From: Sphingomonas sp. S1-29 | GTDB taxonomy: Bacteria > Pseudomonadota > Alphaproteobacteria > Sphingomonadales > Sphingomonadaceae | Assembly: GCF_026167545.1 (NCBI RefSeq) | Contig: NZ_CP110678.1 | Span: 1,361,501-1,425,500, forward strand | DNA length: 64,000 nucleotides | Direction: 5' to 3' | Part shown: in pieces, positions 18,333 through 27,047 of the stretch | How positions within the stretch are numbered: position 1 is the first letter of the stretch | How the letters are laid out: each line of letters begins with the position of its first letter | Made by a program: the position numbers and the translations under genes | The notes under the pieces: model-generated | Seen by the model: only the letters and a program-made list of their open reading frames with translations | Database searches by the model: none | Told to the model about the DNA's origin: nothing

Positions 18333-20033
18333 ATGCGATCGATTGCCCCCATGTTCGCGGCAATGCTGCTGGCGACCACCGCACCCGGCGTTGCGCAGCA
18401 GGCGCCCGGCACCGCCAGCTTCGACTGGTTCGATTATCGCGGCAGCGATCCGATCGACAGCGTCGTCCGCCCCGGCCCCGGCGACTATCGCAACCCGATC
18501 CTGCAGGGCTTCTACCCCGATCCCAGCATCACCCGCGTCGGCGAAGATTATTATCTGGTCACCTCGACCTTCAGCTATTTTCCTGGGATTCCGATCTGGC
18601 ACAGCCGCGATCTGGTAAACTGGACGCAGATCGGCAACGCGATCGATCGCCCCGATCAGCTCGATTTCAAGCAGCTCGGCCTGTCGCGCGGCGTCTTCGC
18701 CCCCGCGATCGAGCATCGCGACGGGATTTTCTACATCCTGAACACCTGCGTCGATTGCGGCGGCAACTTCCTGGTGACCGCGACCGACCCCAAGGGGCCG
18801 TGGAGCGATCCGGTCTGGCTGCCCGACCTCGAAGGCGCGATCGATCCGTCGTTGTTCTTCGAGGACGACGGCACCGCGTGGATCCTCAACAACGGCCCGC
18901 CGATCGGCCAACCGCGCTACCAGGGGCATCGCGCGATCTGGATCCAGCGCTTTGATGCCAAGACCAACAAGACCTTCGGCCCGCGCAAGATGCTGGTCGA
19001 TGGCGGCGTCGATCCGTCGAAGAACCCGATCTGGATCGAAGGGCCGCATCTGATCCAGAAGGACGGCTGGTATTATCTCACCTGCGCCGAGGGCGGCACC
19101 GCCGAGGCGCACAGCCAGGTCGTGCTGCGCAGCCGCAGCCCCGATGGCCCCTTCACCCCCAACCCCGCCAACCCCTTCCTGACGCAGCGCGGGCTTCCCG
19201 CCGATCGCGCCAACCCGATCACCTCGGCGGGCCATGCCGATCTGGTCCAGCTGCCCAATGGCGACTGGTGGGCGACCTTCCTGGCGGTGCGTCCCTATGA
19301 GGGCGATTTCTACAATACCGGGCGCGAAACGTTCCTGATGCCGGTGACCTGGGAAAATGGCTGGCCGAGCATCACCAAGCCCGGCGAGGTTCTGCCCTAC
19401 ACCCATGCCCGCCCCGCGCTGCCGCCGCAGCCCAAGCCCGCGCTGCCGACCAACGGCGCGTTCGGCGTGCTCGAGCAGTTCGATGCCGACAAGCTCGGGC
19501 CGCAATGGATGATGATGCGCAACCCGCGCGAACAATGGCACCGGCTGGAAGGCGGCGCCCTCCACCTGCGCGCGCGGCCCGAGACGCTGGGCGACAACGC
19601 CAACCCCTCGTTCCTGGCGCGGCGCCAGCAGCATCGCGACGCGACCGCGACCACCGTCGTCCGCTTCGCGCCGACGCGTGACGGCGAGGCTGCCGGGCTC
19701 GTCGCGCTGCAGAGCGATGAGTATTGGTACGCGCTGGTCGTCGCGCGCGAGGGGGGCAAGCAGGTGCTGCGGCTCGACCAGCGCGCGGGCGAGGCCGACC
19801 CGAAGAACGGCAAGACGATCGCCAGCGTGCCCTTCACCGGCACCCCCGGCCACCCGGTCGAGCTGAAGATCACCGCGCGCGGTGACCGCTACGACTTCGC
19901 CTATGCCGCCAAGCCCGGCGAATGGCAGATTCTCGCCGAGGGCCGCGATGGCAAGATGCTGAGCACCAAGACTGCGGGCGGGTTCGTCGGCGCGGTGTTC
20001 GGCCCCTATGCCACCACCGGAGCAAAGCGGTGA
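18333..20033 (+). CDS. GH43 glycoside hydrolase with C-terminal beta-sandwich, secreted
   Basis: 566 residues. A signal peptide (MFAAMLLATTAPGVAQQ) precedes the GH43 domain: NPILQGFYPDPSITRVGEDY with the base Asp, LEGAIDPSLFFEDDG, and IWIEGPHLIQKDGWYY with the acid Glu. Residues after about 375 form a concanavalin-like beta-sandwich (FDADKLGPQWMMMRNP onward). It probably acts as a periplasmic beta-xylosidase or alpha-L-arabinofuranosidase, complementing the cytoplasmic GH43 at 3814. The ribosome site GGGAGAG precedes the ATG. Its stop overlaps the GTG of the GH9 gene (GTGA). Confidence 0.93.
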   Translation: MRSIAPMFAAMLLATTAPGVAQQAPGTASFDWFDYRGSDPIDSVVRPGPGDYRNPILQGFYPDPSITRVGEDYYLVTSTFSYFPGIPIWHSRDLVNWTQIGNAIDRPDQLDFKQLGLSRGVFAPAIEHRDGIFYILNTCVDCGGNFLVTATDPKGPWSDPVWLPDLEGAIDPSLFFEDDGTAWILNNGPPIGQPRYQGHRAIWIQRFDAKTNKTFGPRKMLVDGGVDPSKNPIWIEGPHLIQKDGWYYLTCAEGGTAEAHSQVVLRSRSPDGPFTPNPANPFLTQRGLPADRANPITSAGHADLVQLPNGDWWATFLAVRPYEGDFYNTGRETFLMPVTWENGWPSITKPGEVLPYTHARPALPPQPKPALPTNGAFGVLEQFDADKLGPQWMMMRNPREQWHRLEGGALHLRARPETLGDNANPSFLARRQQHRDATATTVVRFAPTRDGEAAGLVALQSDEYWYALVVAREGGKQVLRLDQRAGEADPKNGKTIASVPFTGTPGHPVELKITARGDRYDFAYAAKPGEWQILAEGRDGKMLSTKTAGGFVGAVFGPYATTGAKR

Positions 20034-21793
20034 AGGCCGCCCTGCTGCTGCTAGCGGCGCAGGGTGAGCTCGCGATCGACGTCAACCAGCTCGGCTTCGC
20101 CCCCGACGCGCCCAAGCTGGCAATCGCGCGGACGCCCGATGCGGCGCCGCGCGACTGGCGGGTCGAGGACGCGGCGGGCAAGACCATGTTGGCGGGCAAG
20201 ACCACGCCCTTGCCCGCCGACCCGCGCGCCGGCGGGCACCAGCAGGCGATCGACCTGTCGGCGCTGACCGATCCGGGCAAGGGCTACCGCATCCGCATCG
20301 GCGATGCCGCCAGCGCGGCGTTCGCGGTAGCGCCGCAGCCCTATCGCGTACTCGCCAGCGATGCGCTCGCCTTCTTCTACCACCAGCGTGCGGGTACGCC
20401 GATCCTGGCGCGCCATGCCGGCGGCGCGCAATGGGCACGCCCCGCCGCGCATGTCGGCGAGCGCGTCACCTGCTTCGCGGGCAAGGACCAGCGCGGCAAT
20501 GTCTGGCCGGGCTGCGGCCACACGCTCGACGTGACCGGCGGCTGGTATGACGCGGGCGATCACGGCAAATATGTCGTCAATGGCGGCATCGCGACCTGGA
20601 CGCTGCTCAACCTCCACGAATGGACCGCCGGAGCCGCCTTCCCCGATGGCGCGCAGTCGATCCCCGAAGCGGGCAACCGCGTCTCCGACCTGCTCGACGA
20701 GGCGCGCTACGAGGTCGAATTCCTGCTGGCGATGCAGGTGCCGCAGGGCACGACGATGCAATTGCCCGTCGGCCAGAACGACCCCGCCAAGAAGCTGACC
20801 TTCACCGCGGTCGATGCCGGCGGGATGGCGCACCACAAGGTCGCCGACGAGCGCTGGACCAGCATCCCGATGCGCCCCGATCGCGATCCCGAGGCGCGCC
20901 GCCTCTATCCGCCGAGCACCGCGGCGACGCTCAACCTGGCCGCGGTCGCGGCGCAGGCGGCGCGGATCTGGCGCACGATCGACCCGGCCTTCGCCAAAAA
21001 ATGCCTCGATGCCGCCACCAGCGCCTGGGCGGCTGCGCAGCGTAATCCGCAGCTGTTCGCGGTCGGCGATTTCACCGGATCGGGGGGCTATGGCGATCGC
21101 GACGTGTCCGACGAAGCCTTCTGGGCCGCCGCCGAGCTCTACGCGACGACCGGCGATCCGCGCTTCGCTACCGCGGTCGATGCATCGCCGCACGCCGGCC
21201 GGCTCGGCGGCGAGCCGAGCTGGGCGTCGGTCGCGGCGCTCGGCCATGCGACCCTCGCGATCGGCAGCGATGCGCAGCGGCGCGACCGTTCGCGCGCGCT
21301 GATCGTCGAGGCCGCCGACCGGTTCGAGCGCGAACGCGGCGACGTTGCCTATCGCATCCCCTTCGCGGGCGAACGCTATGTCTGGGGATCGACCAGCAAC
21401 CTGCTCAACCGCGCGATGCTGCTGCGGATGGCGCAGCGCTGGACCGGCGAGGCACGCTTCGGCGCGGCGGCGGGCGATGCGCTCGATTACATCCTCGGGC
21501 GCAACCCCATGGGGACGTCTTATGTCAGCGGCCATGGCGAGCGCGCTCTGCAGAACCCGCATCACCGCTTCTGGGCACGCCAGGCCGACCCCGCCTATCC
21601 CGGCCCGCCGCCGGGTGCGCTGTCGGGTGGCCCCAATAACAGCAACATGGGCGATCCGGTTGCCGAAAAGCTGAAGGGCAAATGCGCGCCGCAGCGCTGC
21701 TGGGTCGACGATATCGGCGCGTTCACGATGAACGAAGTCGCGATCAACTGGAACGCGCCGCTGGTGTGGGTCGCGACTACCGCCGATAGCTGA
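20030..21793 (+). CDS. GH9 family glycoside hydrolase (endoglucanase-like)
   Basis: 587 residues from the GTG at 20030, which overlaps the GH43 stop. After a very short hydrophobic start (KAALLLLAAQGELA) comes the cellulase N-terminal Ig-like domain (IDVNQLGFAPDAPKLAI), then the GH9 alpha6/alpha6 barrel with DVTGGWYDAGDHGKYVVNGG (catalytic Asp) and the C-terminal NEVAINWNAPLVWV (acid Glu). GH9 enzymes cut beta-1,4-glucans and some act on xyloglucan or mixed-linkage glucan, so it may widen the locus to xylan-associated glucans. The signal peptide looks truncated: only about 12 residues precede the first Ig strand, so export is uncertain. Confidence 0.9.
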   Translation: MKAALLLLAAQGELAIDVNQLGFAPDAPKLAIARTPDAAPRDWRVEDAAGKTMLAGKTTPLPADPRAGGHQQAIDLSALTDPGKGYRIRIGDAASAAFAVAPQPYRVLASDALAFFYHQRAGTPILARHAGGAQWARPAAHVGERVTCFAGKDQRGNVWPGCGHTLDVTGGWYDAGDHGKYVVNGGIATWTLLNLHEWTAGAAFPDGAQSIPEAGNRVSDLLDEARYEVEFLLAMQVPQGTTMQLPVGQNDPAKKLTFTAVDAGGMAHHKVADERWTSIPMRPDRDPEARRLYPPSTAATLNLAAVAAQAARIWRTIDPAFAKKCLDAATSAWAAAQRNPQLFAVGDFTGSGGYGDRDVSDEAFWAAAELYATTGDPRFATAVDASPHAGRLGGEPSWASVAALGHATLAIGSDAQRRDRSRALIVEAADRFERERGDVAYRIPFAGERYVWGSTSNLLNRAMLLRMAQRWTGEARFGAAAGDALDYILGRNPMGTSYVSGHGERALQNPHHRFWARQADPAYPGPPPGALSGGPNNSNMGDPVAEKLKGKCAPQRCWVDDIGAFTMNEVAINWNAPLVWVATTADS

Positions 21794-21802
21794 CCGCTGA
21801 TC

Positions 21803-21838
21803 GGGTCGTCATTCCCGCCAACGCGGGAATGACGACCC
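21803..21838. terminator. Perfect 16-bp hairpin between convergent GH9 and GH3 genes
   Basis: GGGTCGTCATTCCCGC (21803-21818) pairs perfectly with 21823-21838 around the loop CAAC. It follows the GH9 stop by 9 nt and precedes the end of the GH3 gene. It lacks a clear U-tract, so it may be a bidirectional barrier or a dispersed palindromic repeat rather than a strict intrinsic terminator. Confidence 0.7.
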
Positions 21839-21844
21839 CGCGGC

Positions 21845-24274
21845 TTACCGCACCGTCAGCTTCGCACTCTTCAGATCGACCGAGTTCGGCCCCGCCGAGA
21901 TCGTGAACGTCCCCGGCTCGACCTCGCGCTGCATCTGCTGGTTCCAGATCGCAAGGTCAGCAGGCTTCAGCTCGAAGCGTACCGTCCGCCGCTCGCCTGC
22001 CTTGAGCGTCACCCGCTGAAAGCCCTTGAGCTCCTGCACCGGTCGGGTGACGCTCGCCTCGTCGTCGCGGACATAAAGCTGGACGACCTCGTCGCCGGTC
22101 CGGCGCCCGGTATTCTGCACCTCGACCTCGACGCGCGCGGTGTCGCCCGCGCCGATCCGCGGCGTCACGATCCTGGGCGCGCCGACCGTGAAGCTGGTGT
22201 AGCTCAGCCCATAGCCGAACGGGTAGAGCGGCTTGGTGGTGTCGAACAGATAGCCGCGCCGCGCCGACGGCTTGTAGTTGTAGAAATTGGGCAGCTGGCC
22301 GACATTGCGCGCGATCGACACCGGCAGCTTGCCGCCCGGATTGACCCGCCCGAAGATCACGTCGGCGGCAGCGGCACCGGTCTGCTCGCCCATATACCAG
22401 CCCTCGATCAGCGCGGGCGCCGCCTCGGACAGATAGTTCACCGACAATGGCCGCCCGTTGAGCAGCAACACCACCACCGGCTTGCCGAGCGCGAATATCC
22501 GCCGCGCGAGTTCGTTCTGCGGCCCGATCAGGTCGAGCGAGGTCCGGTCACCCAGATGCGCGTCGGCCCAGGCCTCGCGGCTCAATTGCTCGTTGTCGCC
22601 CAACACCATAACGATCACATCGGCATTGCGCGCGGTCGCGACCGCTTCGTCGGCCAGCTTGGCGTTCACTTCGGGCTCGACCAGATCGACCGCATCGGCT
22701 GACCAGGAGCGGCTCTTGGTCAGCCGCACCCCCTCGGCATAATCGACCGCGAACTTGCCCTGCCCTTCGGCGCGCATCCCGTCGAGGACGCTGACCACCT
22801 TGGCCGGCACCTCCGAATAGCCGCCGAGCGGCGTGTCGTTGGCATGGGTGCCGATCACCGCCATCCGCTTGATCTTGGTCGCGTCGAGCGGCAGCACGCC
22901 TTGATCGTTCTTCAGCAGCACCATCGCGCGCTGCGCCGCCTCGCGCGCCAGCGCCACCGCGTCGGGGGTGTTGACCTTTGCGGCCGCCGCGTTGGCATCG
23001 ACATAGGGGTTCTCGAACAGCCCTGCCTGGAACTTCATCGTCAGGATGCGGCGCACCGCGGTGTCGATCTGCTCCTGCGTGACCTTGCCCGCCTTGAGCA
23101 ATTCGGGAAGCTTGGTGAAACCCTCGCCATCGGGGGTCTCGATATCGACCCCGGCATCGAGCGCGCGCGCTGCTGCATCGCCGATGTCGCTATACATCTT
23201 GTGCCGGGTCACCATCTCGCGGATCGCGAAATAGTCGCTGACCACCAGCCCCTGGAACCCCCATTCCTTGCGCAGCACGTCGCCCAGCAGCCATTTGTTG
23301 CCGTGGCTGGGGATGCCGTCGATCTCGTTATACGACGCCATCACCGACATCACCGGCAATTCCTTCACCGCGCGCTCAAACGGCGGGAAGAAATTCTCGC
23401 GCAGCGTGCGCTCGGAAATGTTGGCGGGTGCGATGTTGGTGCCGCCCTCGGGCTGGCCATGCCCGGTCATGTGCTTGAGCGTGACGAACACCTTATTTGG
23501 GGCCAGCGGCAGCGTCGTCCCCTGAAAGCCGCGGATCGCCGCGAGCCCCATCTCGCTCACCAGATGCGGGTCCTCGCCATAGGTCTCCTCGATCCGCCCC
23601 CAGCGCGGATCGCGCGCGACATCGACCACGGGTGCCAGCGCCAATTGCGCGCCGACCGCGCGCATCTCGCGCGCCGCAACGCCGAAGATGCGCTCGACCA
23701 AGGCGGGGTCGAAGCTGCTGGCGAGCCCGATCGACTGCGGAAAGCTGGTGGCGCCCGGCGCGACATAGCCGTGCAGCGCCTCTTCGTGGAAGATCATCGG
23801 GATACCGAGCCGGGTCTGTTCGACCGCCCAGCGCTGCGCAGCATTCACATAGGCTGCGGTTTCGGCGGGGCTGCGGTTGCTGGCCCCCGCAGCGGCACCG
23901 GCGGCGCCGACGCCGCCCTGCGCCGCGACCTTCACGCCGCGGCGGTCATAGGGACGCGCGATCTGGCCAATGCCGTTGGGGAAGGACTTCGCTGCGATCT
24001 CGGGCGAGAACACCCCGGTCGCGGTCTGGATCTTGGCCTTGCCCTCCCAGATCGTCACCATCTGCGCGACCTTTTCCTCGAGCGTCATCCGCTTGAGCAA
24101 ATCCTCGACACGCGCAGGAATCGGCTGGCGTGCATCCTTGTACAGCGGCGCATCGGCAGGGGCCCGGGTCTGCGCGGCGAGTTGTGGTGCGTGGATCGCA
24201 GCGGTCGCGGTGCCCAGTGCCAGCGTCGCGATCGCCAGCCGGCGACCTGCGCGCTTCATCGCTCGATTATCCAT
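21845..24274 (-). CDS. GH3 beta-glucosidase / beta-xylosidase, secreted
   Basis: 809 residues. A signal peptide (LAIATLALGTATAAIHAPQLAAQ) precedes the GH3 N-terminal barrel (LLKRMTLEEKVAQMV, IPMIFHEEALHGY, VDVARDPRWGRIEETYGEDP, LKHMTGHGQPEGG), with the nucleophile Asp in FQGLVVSDYFAI. The alpha/beta domain (AVIGTHANDTPLGGYSEVP) and a C-terminal FnIII-like domain (EVEVQNTGRRTGDEVVQLYV) follow. Length and order are those of BglX-type enzymes. It should release terminal glucose or xylose from oligosaccharides in the periplasm; specificity cannot be decided here. It is transcribed alone, divergent from the LacI gene, with the operator at 24329 between them. Confidence 0.93.
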   Translation of the reverse strand: MDNRAMKRAGRRLAIATLALGTATAAIHAPQLAAQTRAPADAPLYKDARQPIPARVEDLLKRMTLEEKVAQMVTIWEGKAKIQTATGVFSPEIAAKSFPNGIGQIARPYDRRGVKVAAQGGVGAAGAAAGASNRSPAETAAYVNAAQRWAVEQTRLGIPMIFHEEALHGYVAPGATSFPQSIGLASSFDPALVERIFGVAAREMRAVGAQLALAPVVDVARDPRWGRIEETYGEDPHLVSEMGLAAIRGFQGTTLPLAPNKVFVTLKHMTGHGQPEGGTNIAPANISERTLRENFFPPFERAVKELPVMSVMASYNEIDGIPSHGNKWLLGDVLRKEWGFQGLVVSDYFAIREMVTRHKMYSDIGDAAARALDAGVDIETPDGEGFTKLPELLKAGKVTQEQIDTAVRRILTMKFQAGLFENPYVDANAAAAKVNTPDAVALAREAAQRAMVLLKNDQGVLPLDATKIKRMAVIGTHANDTPLGGYSEVPAKVVSVLDGMRAEGQGKFAVDYAEGVRLTKSRSWSADAVDLVEPEVNAKLADEAVATARNADVIVMVLGDNEQLSREAWADAHLGDRTSLDLIGPQNELARRIFALGKPVVVLLLNGRPLSVNYLSEAAPALIEGWYMGEQTGAAAADVIFGRVNPGGKLPVSIARNVGQLPNFYNYKPSARRGYLFDTTKPLYPFGYGLSYTSFTVGAPRIVTPRIGAGDTARVEVEVQNTGRRTGDEVVQLYVRDDEASVTRPVQELKGFQRVTLKAGERRTVRFELKPADLAIWNQQMQREVEPGTFTISAGPNSVDLKSAKLTVR

Positions 24275-24328
24275 GACGCAACTCTCCCATTTGCACCGCC
24301 GATCGCGTAGAACGCGGTCATGTCGTTT

Positions 24329-24344
24329 GTGATAGCGCTATCAC
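24329..24344. promoter_or_regulatory. Perfect LacI-type operator between GH3 and lacI
   Basis: GTGATAGCGCTATCAC is a perfect 16-nt palindrome 55 nt upstream of the GH3 start and 90 nt upstream of the LacI-family start. The position suits repression of GH3 and autoregulation of the regulator. Confidence 0.78.
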
Positions 24345-24433
24345 GGATAGGCGAAGCCCGAGTTTGGCGTCAATGCCGGCGGGAATTTGCCAAGTCGTGG
24401 AAGGCGCAATAACCCTGCGACAGGGGAGAGACG

Positions 24434-25489
24434 ATGCGATCGACACGGCGGGGGCAAGGCGGAATTACGGTTCAGGACGTGGCGCGCGAGGCCGGGGTTT
24501 CGGCGATGACGGTATCGCGCGTCGTCAATGGTGGCACCAATGTCCGCGAAAGCACACGCGTTGCGGTGCTCGAAACGATCGACAAGCTGCAATACAAGCC
24601 CAACGCCGCCGCGCGGACGCTGGCGGCGGGCGATGCGACGCAGATCGGGCTGCTCTATTCGAACCCTTCGGCGGCCTATCTCAGCCAGTTCCTGATCGGT
24701 GCGCTGGCGGGCGCGCGGCGCGCGGGCTGCCACCTGGTGCTCGAACCGTGCGAGGGCGACAGCGCCGAGGAACAGGCCGAAGCGACCCGCATCTTCGCCA
24801 GTACCCAGGTGCAGGGCGTGATCCTGCCGCCGCCGCTGTCCGAATCGGCGGCGGTCCGCGCCGAGCTTGAAGCTGCGGGTATTCCCGCAGTCGCTGTCGC
24901 CATGGGCCGCCCCAGCCCCGGCAGCCTCAGCGTGCGGATCGACGATTTCGACGGCGCGGTCGCGGTGACGCAGCATCTGCTCGACCTTGGCCACACCGAC
25001 ATCGCCTTCATCCGCGGCCACCCCAACCAGGTCGCCAGCGCCGAGCGCTATCGCGGCTTCACCTGGGCGATCGAACGCGCGGGGCTTGATCCCGCGGCGA
25101 TGCAGGTCGAACAGGGCTTCTTCACCTTCCGATCGGGGATGACCGCCGCCGAATCGATCCTGGCGCGCGAGCGGCGCCCGACCGCGATCTTCGCGAGCAA
25201 CGACGACATGGCCGCCGCCGCAGTGGGTGTCGCACATCGGCTGGGGCTGCAGGTGCCGCGCGACCTCAGCATCGTCGGCTTCGACGATACCGCGCTCGCC
25301 ACCAATGTCTGGCCCGAGCTCACCACCGTCCGCCAGCCGATCGCGCGGATGGCCGAAATGGCGGTGACGATGCTGCTGAACCGCTTGCGCACGCGCGGCG
25401 GGGTGGCGGGCGACGACACGCTCGAACACATCCTGCCGCACGAGCTGATCCTGCGCGAATCGACCGCGCCGCCACCGCCCAGGCGCTGA
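24434..25489 (+). CDS. LacI family transcriptional regulator (probable xylan regulon repressor)
   Basis: 351 residues. The N-terminal LacI helix-turn-helix and hinge (VQDVAREAGVSAMTVSRVVN, then YKPNAAARTLA, about residues 11-65) precede a periplasmic-binding-protein-like effector domain (IGLLYSNPSAAYLSQFLIGA, FIRGHPNQVASAERYRGF, PTAIFASNDDMAAAA, LSIVGFDDTALA). It should bind palindromes with a CG centre and let go when a xylan- or uronate-derived sugar binds. It is the only sugar-type regulator in the locus, and nine matching palindromes lie in front of the locus genes. The ATG at 24434 has a GGGGAGAG ribosome site. The inducer is unknown; aldobiouronate, xylobiose or xylose are candidates. 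Confidence 0.94.
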   Translation: MRSTRRGQGGITVQDVAREAGVSAMTVSRVVNGGTNVRESTRVAVLETIDKLQYKPNAAARTLAAGDATQIGLLYSNPSAAYLSQFLIGALAGARRAGCHLVLEPCEGDSAEEQAEATRIFASTQVQGVILPPPLSESAAVRAELEAAGIPAVAVAMGRPSPGSLSVRIDDFDGAVAVTQHLLDLGHTDIAFIRGHPNQVASAERYRGFTWAIERAGLDPAAMQVEQGFFTFRSGMTAAESILARERRPTAIFASNDDMAAAAVGVAHRLGLQVPRDLSIVGFDDTALATNVWPELTTVRQPIARMAEMAVTMLLNRLRTRGGVAGDDTLEHILPHELILRESTAPPPPRR

Positions 25490-25582
25490 ACGGCCGCCCC
25501 GCGGGGTCGCTTGCGGAAAGGCTTGGCGCGACGAATTGCCGCGGCTAACAGTCGCTTGCAATCGGCGGGCATTTGCGCTCTT

Positions 25583-25598
25583 TGGTTACCGCTAACAC
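25583..25598 (+). promoter_or_regulatory. Divergent LacI-type operator before the sugar symporter and xylD
   Basis: TGGTTACCGCTAACAC keeps the CGCTAA half and CG centre but departs from the consensus at several positions. It lies 37 nt before the transporter ATG. It may be a weaker site. Confidence 0.5.
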
Positions 25599-25634
25599 AC
25601 GAGGCGCAGCGAGCGCACGGATTCAGGAGCAGGC

Positions 25635-27047
25635 ATGGACGGGGCAGCAGGCAATCGCGCGAATATAGGGTTCATCGGCGCCATCGTTGCGGTGGCGACG
25701 ATCGGCGGCTTCATGTTCGGCTATGACAGCGGCGTCATCAACGGCACGCAGGACGGGCTCGAGGCAGCGTTCGACCTGTCCGAGCTCGGCACCGGGTTCA
25801 ACGTCGGCGCGATCCTGATCGGCTGCGCTGCGGGTGCGTTCGGCGCCGGCCGGCTTGCCGACATCATGGGTCGCCGCAAGGTCATGATGATCTCGGCGGT
25901 GCTGTTCCTCGTCAGCGCGCTGCTCGCGGGTGCCGCGGGTTCGTCGGGCTGGTTCATCCTGGCGCGCATCATCGGCGGCCTCGGCGTCGGCGCGGCATCG
26001 GTGCTGTCGCCCGCCTATATTTCCGAAGTCACCCCCGCCGCGATCCGCGGCCGGCTGGCCTCGATCCAGCAGATCATGATCATCACCGGCCTCACCGGCG
26101 CGTTCGTCGCCAACTGGGCGCTGGCGTCGGTCGCCGGCGGATCGACCGCCGAATTCTGGTACGGCTATGAAGCATGGCGCTGGATGTTCTGGCTGCAGGG
26201 CATCCCTGCGCTGGTGTATCTGCTCGCGCTGCTGACGATCCCCGAAAGCCCGCGCTACCTGATGGCCAAGGGCCGCGAAGCCGAGGCCGAAGCGGTGCTG
26301 GTCAAGCTGCTCGGCCGCGACGAAGGGTCGCGCAAGGTCGTCGAGATCCGCGATTCGCTGAGCTCGGACCAGCATCGTCCGCGCCTGTCGGACCTGATCA
26401 GCAAGACCACCGGCAAGGTGCGTCCGATCGTCTATGTCGGCATCGGCCTGGCGATCTTCCAGCAGATGGTCGGCATCAACGTCGTGTTCTATTATGGCGC
26501 GGTGCTGTGGCAGTCGGTCGGCTTCTCCGAGAGCGACGCGCTGCTGATCAACATCGTGTCGGGCACGCTGTCGATCCTAGCCTGCCTCGTCACCGTGCTG
26601 GTGATCGACAAGGTGGGGCGCAAGCCGCTGCTGCTGATCGGTTCGGCGGGCATGACCGTTACGCTCGGCACCGTCGCCTTCGCCTTCTCGAACTCGGTGA
26701 CGGCAGCCGATGGCAGCGTCGGCCTGCCGGGCAATTGGGGCATCATCGCGCTGATCGCCGCCAATCTGTACGTCATCTTCTTCAACGTCAGCTGGGGCCC
26801 GGTGATGTGGGTGATGCTGGGCGAGATGTTCCCGAACCAGATCCGCGGTTCGGCGCTCGCCTTCGCCGGCCTCGCGCAGTGGCTCGCCAACTTCGCGATC
26901 TCGGTCAGCTTCCCCTGGGCGGCCGCGAATATCGGCCTGGTCGTCACCTACAGCTTCTTCGCGATCAGCGCGGCGATCTCGTACTTCTTCGTGATGCGTG
27001 CGGTGCACGAAACGCGCGGCGTCGAGCTCGAGAATATGGAAGGCTGA
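25635..27047 (+). CDS. Sugar porter family MFS transporter (XylE-like D-xylose/H+ symporter)
   Basis: 470 residues, about 12 membrane segments. Sugar-porter signatures are present: GGFMFGYDSGVINGT in the first helix, ADIMGRRKVMMISA after helix 2, the PESPRYLMAKG motif after helix 6, QQMVGINVVFYYG in helix 7, and DKVGRKPLLLIG between helices 8 and 9. Monosaccharide import by proton symport is therefore expected, and the immediate downstream gene is the xylonate dehydratase, so D-xylose is the likely substrate. An AGGAGCAGGC ribosome region precedes the ATG. The stop overlaps the xylD start by one base (TGATG). Confidence 0.93.
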   Translation: MDGAAGNRANIGFIGAIVAVATIGGFMFGYDSGVINGTQDGLEAAFDLSELGTGFNVGAILIGCAAGAFGAGRLADIMGRRKVMMISAVLFLVSALLAGAAGSSGWFILARIIGGLGVGAASVLSPAYISEVTPAAIRGRLASIQQIMIITGLTGAFVANWALASVAGGSTAEFWYGYEAWRWMFWLQGIPALVYLLALLTIPESPRYLMAKGREAEAEAVLVKLLGRDEGSRKVVEIRDSLSSDQHRPRLSDLISKTTGKVRPIVYVGIGLAIFQQMVGINVVFYYGAVLWQSVGFSESDALLINIVSGTLSILACLVTVLVIDKVGRKPLLLIGSAGMTVTLGTVAFAFSNSVTAADGSVGLPGNWGIIALIAANLYVIFFNVSWGPVMWVMLGEMFPNQIRGSALAFAGLAQWLANFAISVSFPWAAANIGLVVTYSFFAISAAISYFFVMRAVHETRGVELENMEG

